Under the pieces are notes generated by a model. It ran no database searches and was not told the DNA's origin. It worked only from the letters and a program-made list of their open reading frames with translations. From Angustibacter luteus (GTDB taxonomy: Bacteria > Actinomycetota > Actinomycetes > Actinomycetales > Angustibacteraceae): DNA of 64,000 nt. Numbering within the stretch: the first letter of the stretch is position 1; each line of letters starts with the position of its first letter. Below are positions 26,818 to 35,104 of the stretch, piece after piece. The DNA lies in NCBI RefSeq assembly GCF_039541115.1, contig NZ_BAABFP010000005.1:232447-296446 (forward strand). The letters are read 5' to 3'. Position numbers and translations under genes: made by a program.

Positions 26818-26923
26818 ACCCACGCTTCCGCCACCCAGTCCGGTTTCCGCCACTCAAGCCGGTGGCGGCGGGTGCAAAACCGGTCTGGGTGGCGGAAAGC
26901 GGCTTGGTGGCGGAAGCGTGGGT
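26818..26923. terminator. Nested inverted repeat, probable bidirectional terminator between hemQ and msrB
   Basis: An outer perfect 18-bp stem pairs 26818-26835 with 26906-26923; an inner perfect 10-bp stem pairs TTTCCGCCAC (26844-26853) with GTGGCGGAAA (26889-26898), and a short CCGGT/ACCGGT pair lies inside that. Each arm also contains two direct copies of a TTCCGCCAC core. The last base of the outer arm is part of the msrB stop codon. Position between convergent genes fits a terminator for both; the internal duplication suggests a mobile or expanded repeat origin. Confidence 0.7.
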
Positions 26924-27342
26924 CAGGCCTTGGGCTGCAGGGTCAGGCTGATGGAGTTGATGCAGTACCGCTGGTCGGTCGGCGTGTCGTAGCCCTCGCC
27001 CTCGAAGACGTGGCCCAGGTGCGAGCCGCACGTCCCGCAGCGCACCTCGACCCGCTTCATGCCGAGCGTGACGTCCTCGATGTACTCGACGCGGTCCTGC
27101 GCCAGCGGGCTGTAGAACGACGGCCATCCGCAGTGCGAGCTGAACTTGTGGTCGCTGCGGAACAGCTCGGCCCCGCAGGCCCGACAGGCGTAGACGCCCT
27201 CGGTCGTGGTGTCGGTGTACTCGCCGACGAACGGCGCCTCGGTGCCCGCCTCGCGGAGCACGTGGAACTCCTTGGCGCTGAGCTGCTCGCGCCAGGCGGC
27301 GTCGTCCTTGGTGATCTCGTAGCTGCGGCCGGTGGGCTGCAT
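26923..27342 (-). CDS. msrB: Peptide-methionine (R)-S-oxide reductase
   Basis: Repairs methionine-R-sulfoxide in proteins, cytoplasmic, 139 aa. Zinc-binding pairs CRAC and CGTC are present; the catalytic cysteine is in RYCINSISL near the C-terminus; FSSHCGWPSFYSP is the substrate-pocket signature. The ATG of MQPTGRSYEITKDD follows GGAAAGGA at 7 nt; an upstream in-frame start would add a poor basic leader. Convergent with hemQ, possibly useful next to a peroxide-using heme enzyme, though that is only positional. Confidence 0.96.
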   Translation of the reverse strand: MQPTGRSYEITKDDAAWREQLSAKEFHVLREAGTEAPFVGEYTDTTTEGVYACRACGAELFRSDHKFSSHCGWPSFYSPLAQDRVEYIEDVTLGMKRVEVRCGTCGSHLGHVFEGEGYDTPTDQRYCINSISLTLQPKA

Positions 27343-27387
27343 CGCACGTCCTTTCCAGGGAAGTCTCACGCCCACATAACACCGAGC

Positions 27388-27411
27388 CGGCCGGGGAACG
27401 TTCCCCGGCCG
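27388..27411 (-). terminator. Perfect 24-bp palindrome downstream of the secreted nuclease gene
   Basis: CGGCCGGGGAAC is followed directly by its reverse complement GTTCCCCGGCCG, so a very stable GC stem with a small AACGTT apex can form. It starts 40 bases after the nuclease stop and lies between that stop and the msrB start, all on the minus strand. There is no T tract. A terminator is likeliest; the symmetric form would also suit a dimeric regulator of msrB. Confidence 0.55.
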
Positions 27412-27450
27412 ACCGGTGATGAGCGCGACGTCACAGCCGCGTAAGAACTG

Positions 27451-29823
27451 CTAGCGGACGTCGAGCCGCACGACCTGCGGGTCGTGGTCGCTGTCCTGGT
27501 CGAAGAACTCCGAGTTGGTGTGCACGGCGTCGTACTCGTACAGCTTCGTGCTGCCGTCCTTGGCCAGCGAACCGCTGATCAGGATGTGGTCGAGCACCTG
27601 GCTGTTGCCGTCGAAGACGTACGTGTAGCGCTCCTTCTTCGGCAGAGTCCGCGGCAGGTCGACCAACGGGTTGATGCCACCCACCAGCAGGTCCGCCGTC
27701 TGCGAGAACTCGAAGTCGTTGATGTCACCGAGCACGATGATCTTCGCCGACGAGTTCGCCTGCTGCAGGTTCGCGACGAACTGGTGCACGAGCTGCGCCT
27801 GCTGGTGGCGCTGCACCTCGCTGGACCGCACCGGCGGCTGGTAGCGGCCGAACACCGCGTTGTCGCCACCCTTGGAGTTCAGGTGGTTGGCGATCACGAA
27901 CAGGGGCTGCCCGTTCCACTTGAACTGTCCGACCAGCGGCTTGCGGCTGGCGTTCCAGGCGGTGTTCGCGGGGTCGATGCGGCCAGGGCTGACGGACAGG
28001 TGGGTCTTGGCGCCGACCCCCTCGACCGTCACCGGGGTGGTGGACGTCCCGCCGTCGCGCTGCACGAAACCGAGGCCGCGGTCAGTGCGGTAGAGGAAGA
28101 CCTGCCGGATGTTGCCACCCGGCTGCCCGCCGTCCGCGCCGTCGACCGGGTCGATCGACTGCGACTTGTACTTCGGTCCGCCGGCGGCGCGGATCGCCGC
28201 GACCAGCTTGCTCACCGTGAGGTCGCTGGCGACGGTGCCGTCGTTGGTGGCGCCGCTGTTGTCCTGGATCTCCTCGACGGCCAGCAGGTCGGGGGAGCGC
28301 AGGTTCGTGACGATCTGAGCGGCCAACCGGTCGAACTTCGTCTGTGGGTCGGCCGGGGCGAGGTTCTCCACGTTGAACGTGGCCACCGCCAGCTGGTCCG
28401 CGGACGGCGCGTCGGTGACCTCGCGCTGCAGGCCCAGCCGCTTGACGGTCGGCGCTGCGGTGAGGTTCAGGTGGAAGTTCGAGAAGTCGTAGTCGAGGAC
28501 GCCGACCGCCTGGTCCTTGATCTTGTCGCCCACGTTCATCGCGGTGACCGATCCGGCGGGCAGCAGCTGGTCGTCCATGATCAGCCGGGCGCCGTTGGGG
28601 TGGTCGTAGCCGGAGTACACGACGCCGCCGCGCGCGCTGCGGATCACATCAGGGCTGCCGCCGGGGATGATCGGCGTCTCGCCGAACCCGGTGTTCGTCG
28701 GGCCGACCGCGACCGGCTTGGCCACCGCGACCCGCATGCCTTCCAGCGACTCGTCGAAGTCCATGGCGTCCGTGGTCGGCGAGAACGGCACGCCGGCCGC
28801 CTGGACGTCGCCCGGAGCGCCGCTCTTGATCGTCTGGGCCGGCGCGACCCGGTCGACGCCCAGCACGACGGGCGCGGGCAGCGAGTTGCCCGACGAGGCC
28901 ACGGCGACCGTCGGTCGGGTCAGCTCGGTCGTGCTCAGACCGCCGGCGCCCGGGAAGAACTCGGTGACGGTGGCGTCGACGCTGACGGCGTCGCCGACCG
29001 CGACGGCCGGCGCGCTGCTGGTGAACACGTACACGCCGTCGCTGGTCGCGTCGTCCGCGTCCGGGGTCGTCGACTGGAACCAGAAGCCCCGGGGTCCCTT
29101 GGCGGTCACGACGCCCTGGACGTCGGTCACCAGCTGGTCCTTGAGCGGCGAGGTGTGCGTCGCGCCCTGGATCTGCTCGATCGTGGCGGGCTGACCCGTG
29201 GGAGGCGCGGCCGTGCAGGCGGGCGTCGCGGTCGCCGAGTTCTCGGGGGCCGGTGGCGCGGTGGCGAAGTCGGCCGCGTTGTTGTCCGTGTCCGTGCAGG
29301 GCGCGTTGCGCACGACCGCGGTGGTGTTGGACGGCGCCGGGGCAGGTCCGCTGCCCTCGAAGGTGGTCGCGGTGGTGCCGAAGCCGACCCGGTCGACGAG
29401 CTGCTGGACGTCGTTGAAGACGTCGATGCGCCCGGCGGTGCCGCTGATCAGCGCCGCGCCGACGGCGTCCGGGGTGGGCAGGTCGGCCGTGCCGCCGGCC
29501 CCGGCGGCCATCTGCACCAGGTAGCTGTGGCCGGCGGCGATGGTGCCGCTCAGGGTCGTGAGGCTCGCGGCGGGTCCGGTGCTGGTGGCCGGGAAGTACC
29601 CGATGGTCCAGCCGGTGACGTCCACCGGGCTCGTCGAGCCGTTGAACAGCTGGACGAAGTCGTTCTTGTACGTGGCGCCGGCGTTGCCGCCACCCCCGTA
29701 CACCTGGCTGATCACGACGGACGACGACACCGCGTTCGCGGGGGCCGACGCGACGACGGCGGTGGCGCCGACGACGAGCAGGACGGCGGAGCCGGCGACG
29801 AGCCGGCGGGGAGTTCGTGGCAT
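27451..29823 (-). CDS. Secreted nuclease: lamin-tail domain plus endonuclease/exonuclease/phosphatase domain (ExeM/NucH-like)
   Basis: 790 aa exported protein. A signal peptide (about residues 1-32, ending APANA) is followed by a lamin-tail domain (VVISQVYGGGGNAGATYKNDFVQLFNGS), a central OB-like region, and a C-terminal EEP nuclease domain from about residue 475. Metal and catalytic motifs are intact: ATFNVENLAP, LLAVEEIQDNSG, VIANHLNSKGGD, LGDINDFEF, LDHILIS, SDHDPQVV. This matches extracellular DNases such as ExeM and NucH, likely used for DNA scavenging. No C-terminal wall anchor is seen, so it is probably released. AGGAGCGCC precedes the ATG. Downstream is a perfect palindrome. Confidence 0.88.
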   Translation of the reverse strand: MPRTPRRLVAGSAVLLVVGATAVVASAPANAVSSSVVISQVYGGGGNAGATYKNDFVQLFNGSTSPVDVTGWTIGYFPATSTGPAASLTTLSGTIAAGHSYLVQMAAGAGGTADLPTPDAVGAALISGTAGRIDVFNDVQQLVDRVGFGTTATTFEGSGPAPAPSNTTAVVRNAPCTDTDNNAADFATAPPAPENSATATPACTAAPPTGQPATIEQIQGATHTSPLKDQLVTDVQGVVTAKGPRGFWFQSTTPDADDATSDGVYVFTSSAPAVAVGDAVSVDATVTEFFPGAGGLSTTELTRPTVAVASSGNSLPAPVVLGVDRVAPAQTIKSGAPGDVQAAGVPFSPTTDAMDFDESLEGMRVAVAKPVAVGPTNTGFGETPIIPGGSPDVIRSARGGVVYSGYDHPNGARLIMDDQLLPAGSVTAMNVGDKIKDQAVGVLDYDFSNFHLNLTAAPTVKRLGLQREVTDAPSADQLAVATFNVENLAPADPQTKFDRLAAQIVTNLRSPDLLAVEEIQDNSGATNDGTVASDLTVSKLVAAIRAAGGPKYKSQSIDPVDGADGGQPGGNIRQVFLYRTDRGLGFVQRDGGTSTTPVTVEGVGAKTHLSVSPGRIDPANTAWNASRKPLVGQFKWNGQPLFVIANHLNSKGGDNAVFGRYQPPVRSSEVQRHQQAQLVHQFVANLQQANSSAKIIVLGDINDFEFSQTADLLVGGINPLVDLPRTLPKKERYTYVFDGNSQVLDHILISGSLAKDGSTKLYEYDAVHTNSEFFDQDSDHDPQVVRLDVR

Positions 29824-29968
29824 GCGGGCGCTCCTGACAGAAGGGACGAATGGTTTCTACCAGGAGGTTTCGCCGGACAACAGGGGCATCCGGGCCACAA
29901 GCAGACGAAATGTCGGTGGCGAACCGGTGGGATCTGCCGAGCGCGCTGCCCGCCGGGGCGGTCGAGGG

Positions 29969-31876
29969 TCAGGGGTAGCTGACCACGAAGCTCGCCGTGC
30001 CGGTGGCGCCAGTGGGGACGCCGGTGTCGTTGACGACGTGGTCGAGCGTGCCGGCCCCGAGCTGCACCGTCAGCAGGTCGTGCAGTCGCACCCCCGGTCG
30101 GTCGGGGACCTCGAACCCGTGGCTGGCGTGGATCGTCGGGTCGACGTTCGTGTAGACGTAGCTCCCGCCACCCCACAGCTCGTGGGTGCGTACCGAGCCG
30201 GCCACCTTGTAGCCCGCGTAACCCAGCACACCGTCGTGCTGCCAGGCCGCCTGGTTCGGGGCGTCGTACGGCAGCTCGTTCTGGAAGAACACGGTACGCC
30301 CGCGCTCACCGTTCCAGACGACGTTGTCCTTCTGGTAGTGCTCGACGAACAGCCCGGTGGCGGTCACGTCGTCACCGTTCACGACCAGGCCGTGGTCGGC
30401 CGTGTTGACCGTCCAGCCGACGCCCTGCCCGTGGTCGGCGCGCCACGACCAGATGTCGTCGAGCAGGACGTGGTCGCTGTTCACCTCGAGCGCGACCACG
30501 GCCTTCCCGGCGTGCGGGCCACCGACCCGGAAGAACACGTCCTGGACGCCGGTCGGGTCCGCTGCGCTGCTGCTGCCGGGCCGGCCGCGCTGTCCGGGCT
30601 GACTGCCGTGCCCGTGCCGGGTGCCGACGCGCATCAGCGCGGGGGAGCGCACCGGACCGGCGTCGATCATCAGCCCCGCGACGTCGACGCCCTTGACGTC
30701 GCCGACGACCAGCGGCACGGCACCGCGGGCCGCGGTGAGCGTCGCCATCCCCAGACCCAGCACGACGGTGTCGGCCCGCTTGACCTCGATGCTGCGGTCG
30801 ACGTCGTACACCCCCGGGGTGAGGAGCAGGTTCTTGCCGCGGGCGAGCTGGGCGTTGATGGTGCGCACCGAGTCGGAGGGGCGCGCCACGAAGAAGTCGG
30901 ACAGCGGGAGGGAACGTCCGGCGGTGGGCCCGTTCTCCCAGGTCGTGCCGGACGAGTCCCGTCGCGGGGCCGGCACCAGCACCCGGTAGCGGCCGGCGGG
31001 GTCGAGGTACAGGAACGGCTTCTCCCGGCTGGCCGGGGTGGTGGCCAGGGTCGTGTAGGTCGGGTCCGGGAAGGACTGCGCCGGGGCACCCTGCACACCG
31101 GCGAAGACCTGGTTCCACACGCCGTTCGACCAGCTGCCGATCCTGCTGTCGCGGACCAGGAACTGCTGCTGGGAGCCGTTGATCACGTCCCCGGTGCGGG
31201 AGTCGGAGATGAAGCCACCGCTTGCGTACTGCGGCCCCGCGGTGCAGTAGTCCATCAGCGTCAAGGTGCCTCCGGTGATGTTCACCCGGCGCATCGGAGC
31301 CGCCTGCGAGACGGCCCAGAACTCGCCCGAGGCGCGGCAGTCGGTGCCGCCGGCCACGTTGATCGTGAGGTTGGAGACGGAGCGCCAGAAGTTGTCGAGC
31401 GCGATGCAGTTGTCGGCGGTGAGGCACCGGTTGTACACGTCCACGTGACCGTTGATGACGACGTCCGTCGGCGAGGCGCCCAGCCCGGCGACCTCGGTGT
31501 AGTAGCCGACCTGGAAGACCAGCGGGTGATCCACCGAGCCGTACGTGCCGGGCTTGAACAGCAACGTGTACCGTCCGGTCCCCATCTCGTCGTCGATCTG
31601 CTGTGCCGCAACGGCATCCACGGTTGCCTGGACCTCGGCGAGTGGCATGGACGGGTCGAGCACCGTGACGTTCGGGCCGAGGTCGGGCGGGCTGGGCTGG
31701 TGGTGCCCCGGGTGCGCGCCCGCCGCGCCGGACGTTGCCGCCGCCGGCGCGCTCACGCCGAGGAGCGCGATGCCGACCACGGTCGCCAGGACGACGAGCA
31801 GCGACGCGGGTCGCGGACGCCGCCGCCGCGCGGCGGTGGGTGGGAGCGCTCTCGCATCGGTGTGCTGACGAGACAT
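29969..31876 (-). CDS. Secreted right-handed beta-helix protein (pectate-lyase/GH55-like fold)
   Basis: 635 aa exported protein. A twin-basic, hydrophobic signal region (RRRRPRPASLLVVLATVVGIALLGVSAPAAA) ends near residue 48. The mature part has the alternating short beta-strand pattern of a parallel beta-helix: LFKPGTYGSVDHPLVFQVGYYTEVAGLG, DVVINGHVDVYNRC, FVARPSDSVRTINAQLARGKNLLLTPGVYDVDRSI, LLDDIWSWRADHGQGVGW. Close relatives in actinomycetes are often labelled 'adenylyl cyclase' or 'coagulation factor 5/8', but no cyclase motif is visible, so those names look wrong. Enzymatic activity on a polysaccharide is plausible and unproven. A short Gly/Ser-rich insert (GHGSQPGQRGRPGSSSA) interrupts the helix. 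AGGAA precedes the ATG. Confidence 0.75.
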   Translation of the reverse strand: MSRQHTDARALPPTAARRRRPRPASLLVVLATVVGIALLGVSAPAAATSGAAGAHPGHHQPSPPDLGPNVTVLDPSMPLAEVQATVDAVAAQQIDDEMGTGRYTLLFKPGTYGSVDHPLVFQVGYYTEVAGLGASPTDVVINGHVDVYNRCLTADNCIALDNFWRSVSNLTINVAGGTDCRASGEFWAVSQAAPMRRVNITGGTLTLMDYCTAGPQYASGGFISDSRTGDVINGSQQQFLVRDSRIGSWSNGVWNQVFAGVQGAPAQSFPDPTYTTLATTPASREKPFLYLDPAGRYRVLVPAPRRDSSGTTWENGPTAGRSLPLSDFFVARPSDSVRTINAQLARGKNLLLTPGVYDVDRSIEVKRADTVVLGLGMATLTAARGAVPLVVGDVKGVDVAGLMIDAGPVRSPALMRVGTRHGHGSQPGQRGRPGSSSAADPTGVQDVFFRVGGPHAGKAVVALEVNSDHVLLDDIWSWRADHGQGVGWTVNTADHGLVVNGDDVTATGLFVEHYQKDNVVWNGERGRTVFFQNELPYDAPNQAAWQHDGVLGYAGYKVAGSVRTHELWGGGSYVYTNVDPTIHASHGFEVPDRPGVRLHDLLTVQLGAGTLDHVVNDTGVPTGATGTASFVVSYP

Positions 31877-32016
31877 CAGGTTCCTGCCCTTCGGGGAGGC
31901 CGCGACCGGCGTTCGGGACACTAGCCCCGGAAAAGGGTCTGGTCCAGACATGTGTCGCATCCTGGTCATACCACCGATTCGGTGCGGCGCTGCGGGCGCA
32001 TGTCGCCGGGACCGCG

Positions 32017-32030
32017 TACGTTCTGGAGCC
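32017..32030 (+). promoter_or_regulatory. Leaderless-type promoter of the LigD polymerase-domain gene
   Basis: TACGTT (32017-32022) followed by eight bases and the ATG at 32031. A CTGGAG inside the spacer could act as a weak Shine-Dalgarno, so either mode is possible. Confidence 0.35.
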
Positions 32031-33071
32031 ATGGCGGCTGCAGCAGAGACGGTGGAGGTCGACGGGCCGGACGGCGTCCGCGCGGTGCGCCTGTCCAGCC
32101 CGGACCGGTTGGTCTGGCCGCAGGTCGGCATCACCAAGCGCGAGCTCGCCGACTACGTGGTCGCGGTCGGTCCGGCGCTGCTGCGCCACATCGGCGACCG
32201 ACCGGTCACGCTGCAGCGGTTCCGCGGCGGCATCGACGGCGAGATGTTCTACTCCAAGAACCCGCCGAAGGGCGTGCCGTCGTGGGTGCGGGCCGTGCCC
32301 GTGACCTACCCGAGCGGGCGCAGCCACGACCAGCTCGTGATCGACGAGCCGGCGGGGGCGGTGTGGGCGGTGCAGATGAGCACCGTCACGTTCCACCCGT
32401 GGCCCGTGCGGACGACGGACCTGGACCAGCCGGACGAGCTGCGCATCGACCTCGATCCGCAGCCCGGCCGCACCTTCGCCGACGTCGTGCGAGCCGCGCA
32501 ACTGCTCCGCACGCTGTTGGACGAGCTCGGCCTGACCGGCTGGGTCAAGACGTCCGGCAACCGCGGCCTGCACGTGTTCTCCAGGATCACCCCGGACCGC
32601 GAGTTCCTGGACGTCCGGCACGCCGTGATCGGGATCGGCCGCGAGCTGGTCCGGCGGGACCCCGACCTGCTCACCATGGAGTGGTGGAAGGAGCAGCGCG
32701 GCGAGCGGATCTTCGTCGACTTCAACCAGTCGAACCGGGACCGGACGATCGCGTCGGCGTACAGCCCGCGGCCCCTGCCGCACGCGCCGGTGTCGACCCC
32801 GCTGCGCTGGGACGAGCTGGACGACGTCGACCCCACGGCGCTGACGGTCCGGACCGTGCCGGCGCGGCTGGCCGAGGTCGGTGACGCCTGGGCGGGCATC
32901 GACGAGGCGGTGGGCTCGCTGGACGCCGCCGCCGACCTGTGGCGGGCCGACGTGGAGGAGCGCGGGCTGGGCGAGCTGAACTTCCCGCCCGACTACCCCA
33001 AGATGCCGGGCGAGCCGCCGCGGGTGCAGCCCAGCCGCAAGAACGAGGCGAACTGGACGGACGACGCGTGA
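32031..33071 (+). CDS. LigD-type polymerase domain protein (NHEJ primase-polymerase)
   Basis: Stand-alone PolDom of 346 aa related to the archaeo-eukaryotic primase domain of LigD, able in characterised relatives to add (ribo)nucleotides at DNA ends. Motifs: LVWPQVGITKRELADYV at the N-terminus, FYSKNPPKGVPSWV, the catalytic acidic pair in LRIDLDPQPG, KTSGNRGLHVF, and FVDFNQSNRDRTIASAYSPRP. No ligase or phosphoesterase domain is fused. A LigC-type ligase is encoded 3 kb downstream, and no Ku gene is in the window. The GTG of the following DUF1801 gene overlaps its stop (GTGA). Confidence 0.9.
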   Translation: MAAAAETVEVDGPDGVRAVRLSSPDRLVWPQVGITKRELADYVVAVGPALLRHIGDRPVTLQRFRGGIDGEMFYSKNPPKGVPSWVRAVPVTYPSGRSHDQLVIDEPAGAVWAVQMSTVTFHPWPVRTTDLDQPDELRIDLDPQPGRTFADVVRAAQLLRTLLDELGLTGWVKTSGNRGLHVFSRITPDREFLDVRHAVIGIGRELVRRDPDLLTMEWWKEQRGERIFVDFNQSNRDRTIASAYSPRPLPHAPVSTPLRWDELDDVDPTALTVRTVPARLAEVGDAWAGIDEAVGSLDAAADLWRADVEERGLGELNFPPDYPKMPGEPPRVQPSRKNEANWTDDA

Positions 33072-33667
33072 GCGCGATCGATCCCGGCCGGCTCGACCCG
33101 CGGGTCGGTGCCTACATCGAGCCGCTTCCGCGGTGGCAGCAGGACATCTGCCGCAGGGTGCGCGAGCTGGCCCTGGCCGCCGACCCGGAGGTCATCGAGA
33201 CGGTCAAGCGGCGGGTGCAGCCCTACTACGTGCTCGACGGCAACGTGTGCGCCCTGCTCGCCGCCCGGGGCTGGGTGAACGTGTTCATCTACAACGGGGC
33301 GCTGGTGGACGACCCGACCGGGCTGATCACCGGGGGCCGGCGGAACGTGTCGGGCCGGACGATCGCCGTCCACGAGGGCGACGTCCTGGACGAGCCGGCG
33401 CTCACCGCGATCCTGCGGCAGGTGATCGCCAACAACCGCGCCGGTCGCAAGGTCCGCCCGACGGGCGGCGCGCGCCGCGAGGTCGCCGTCTCGGCTCAGC
33501 TCGCCACCGACCTGGCCGAGGCGGGGCTCGCCGAGGCGTTCGACGAGCGTCCCTACTACCAGCGCCACTACTGGGTCGAGTCGATCACCTCGGCCAAGCG
33601 GGTCGAGACGCGGCAGCGCCGGCTCGACGTGATGCTCGAGCACCTGCGCACCGGTTCGGCGCCGTAG
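33068..33667 (+). CDS. DUF1801/YdeI-type protein
   Basis: 199 aa cytoplasmic protein. Residues about 10-115 fit the DUF1801 (YdhG-like) fold: RVGAYIEPLPRWQQDICRRVRELALAADPEVIETVKRRVQPYYVLDGNVCALLAARGWVNVFIY. The C-terminal third has the AxxL...KRVETRQRRLDVMLEHLRTG pattern of a bacteriocin-protection (OmdA/YdeI) helical tail. Function unknown. Coupled to the polymerase-domain gene by GTGA overlap, which hints at a shared repair or stress context but does not prove one. Ends one base before the convergent amidohydrolase. Confidence 0.7.
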   Translation: MSAIDPGRLDPRVGAYIEPLPRWQQDICRRVRELALAADPEVIETVKRRVQPYYVLDGNVCALLAARGWVNVFIYNGALVDDPTGLITGGRRNVSGRTIAVHEGDVLDEPALTAILRQVIANNRAGRKVRPTGGARREVAVSAQLATDLAEAGLAEAFDERPYYQRHYWVESITSAKRVETRQRRLDVMLEHLRTGSAP

Positions 33668-34528
33668 TCAGCCCATCCTCAGCAGGCGAGCGGGGGTGTC
33701 GTGCAGCACGGACTGCAGGAACGGCTCGCCCAGCCGCTCGTCCGCCGCGGCCCACGACTCGATCGCGGCCAGCTGCTCGGCGTACGGGTAGGGGATGTTG
33801 GGGAAGTCCGAGCCGAGCGCGACCCGGTCGGACACGTCGACCAGCCGGCTCGCCCAGTCCGTCGGCAGCGGCGCCATCCGCTGGCTGAACGCCGTCCCGA
33901 CCATCGTGGTGTCCAGGTGCAGCAACGGGTGCGCGGCCATCAGGTCGAGGGCGCCGGCGAAGTCCGGCATGCCGGCGTGCGCGAGCACCGCCACCAGCCG
34001 CGGGTGCGCGGCCAGCACCTCGGCGAACACCGCGAGCCCGGTGAACCGGCCCGGGATCGGGCCGTCCCCGCAGTGCACCACCACGGGGACGCCGGCCTCT
34101 GCGAGCAGCCCCCACGCGGGCGCGAGCAGCGGGTCCCGCGGGTCGAAGCCACCGACCTGCACGTGCACCTTCGCGCAGCGCGCTCCCGCGTCCAGCGCCG
34201 CGGCGAGGTACGTCGAGACCGACGGCTCCGGGTAGATCGTCGCCGTCGGCACGGCGCCCGGCGTGCGCTTCCCGAAGTCCACCGCCCACTCGGTCAGCCA
34301 CTGCGCCATGCCCGGGCGGTGCGCGTAGACCAGGGGAGCGAACCCGGTGACGCCCTGCTCGGCCAGCCACGCGAGCCGCTCGGACTCGGTGCCCTTGTAG
34401 TGCACGGGCCAGGCCGTCCCGTAGTGCTGCTCGGCCCCGTCGAAGTAGGCCCAGACCTTGCGCAGCACCTGGTCCGGCATGAAGTGGACGTGCAGGTCGA
34501 CCAGCCCGCCCGTCGGCTGGAAGCTCAC
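33668..34528 (-). CDS. Amidohydrolase family protein
   Basis: 286 aa TIM-barrel metal hydrolase of the amidohydrolase_2 (ACMSD-like) group. Metal-ligand motifs: VDLHVHFMP (HxH), VVVHCGDG, LAHAGMPDF and the C-terminal Asp in LGSDFPNIPYPY. The substrate is unknown; relatives include decarboxylases and lactonases. The GTG start overlaps the stop of the upstream 161 aa gene (GTGA), so the two form a coupled operon on the minus strand between the polymerase-domain and ligase genes. No signal peptide. Confidence 0.82.
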   Translation of the reverse strand: MSFQPTGGLVDLHVHFMPDQVLRKVWAYFDGAEQHYGTAWPVHYKGTESERLAWLAEQGVTGFAPLVYAHRPGMAQWLTEWAVDFGKRTPGAVPTATIYPEPSVSTYLAAALDAGARCAKVHVQVGGFDPRDPLLAPAWGLLAEAGVPVVVHCGDGPIPGRFTGLAVFAEVLAAHPRLVAVLAHAGMPDFAGALDLMAAHPLLHLDTTMVGTAFSQRMAPLPTDWASRLVDVSDRVALGSDFPNIPYPYAEQLAAIESWAAADERLGEPFLQSVLHDTPARLLRMG

Positions 34529-35010
34529 CCCAGGAAGGTGGTGCCCGCGTAGACGTGCAGCACGGGCACACCCAGCTCGTCGCGAGCGCGGCTGGCCCAG
34601 TCGCGGTGGAACGTGTCCTCCATCGCGTGCGGTCGGGTCACCACGACGACCTCGCGGGCCCCGAGCGTGTCGATGGTCTGCTGCACCGCCGGCAGCGGGT
34701 CGTCGGCGGTGACCTCGCCGTCCGCCTCGACCCCGGTGCCGCGAAGCGCGGTCAGGGACACCTCGAGGGCGTCGGACGCCGACGTGCGGGCCTGGTCGTC
34801 ACTGGGCTCACGGCCGCGGACGGCGTCCAGGGCCTTGCGCAGCTCGAGCATGCTCAGGTGGTCGATGACGTCGACCAGCAGGTTGCGCTCGGTGTCCGCG
34901 GGGACGAGCACGTGGTAGCGCAGCTCCTCCCCGTCGTGCAGCGCGACGATGCGCTGGGCGTCGCCGTCGCCGAGCGCCTGCTCGGAGAGGATCACGATGA
35001 GGTCGGCCAC
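34525..35010 (-). CDS. Hypothetical alpha/beta protein, universal-stress-protein-like
   Basis: 161 aa. An N-terminal beta strand (MADLIVILSEQ), a long helical region with ELRYHVLVPADTERNLLVDVIDHLSMLELRKALDAVRG, and a C-terminal strand-helix-strand unit (AVQQTIDTLGAREVVVVTRPHAMEDTFHRDWASRARDELGVPVLHVYAG) resemble a USP/HUP-type nucleotide-binding fold. The Gly-rich ATP loop of true ATP-binding USPs (GxxGS) is absent. Start GTG follows CAGGAG. Coupled with the amidohydrolase by GTGA. Function unknown. Confidence 0.6.
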   Translation of the reverse strand: MADLIVILSEQALGDGDAQRIVALHDGEELRYHVLVPADTERNLLVDVIDHLSMLELRKALDAVRGREPSDDQARTSASDALEVSLTALRGTGVEADGEVTADDPLPAVQQTIDTLGAREVVVVTRPHAMEDTFHRDWASRARDELGVPVLHVYAGTTFLG

Positions 35011-35104
35011 GGCTGGCTCCTGGTCTGCGAGCGGTCACGAACGGTCGGGACGATCCTGGCACGTCCGGCTTCCGGCTGTCGGTGGGGTCGGCTTGAATGG
35101 CCGG

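Noticed and set aside
29824-29968. PHO-box-like GTTCGCC sequence upstream of the secreted nuclease
   Set aside because: Only one poorly matching unit is visible; PHO boxes are tandem 11-bp direct repeats, so phosphate control is not supported.
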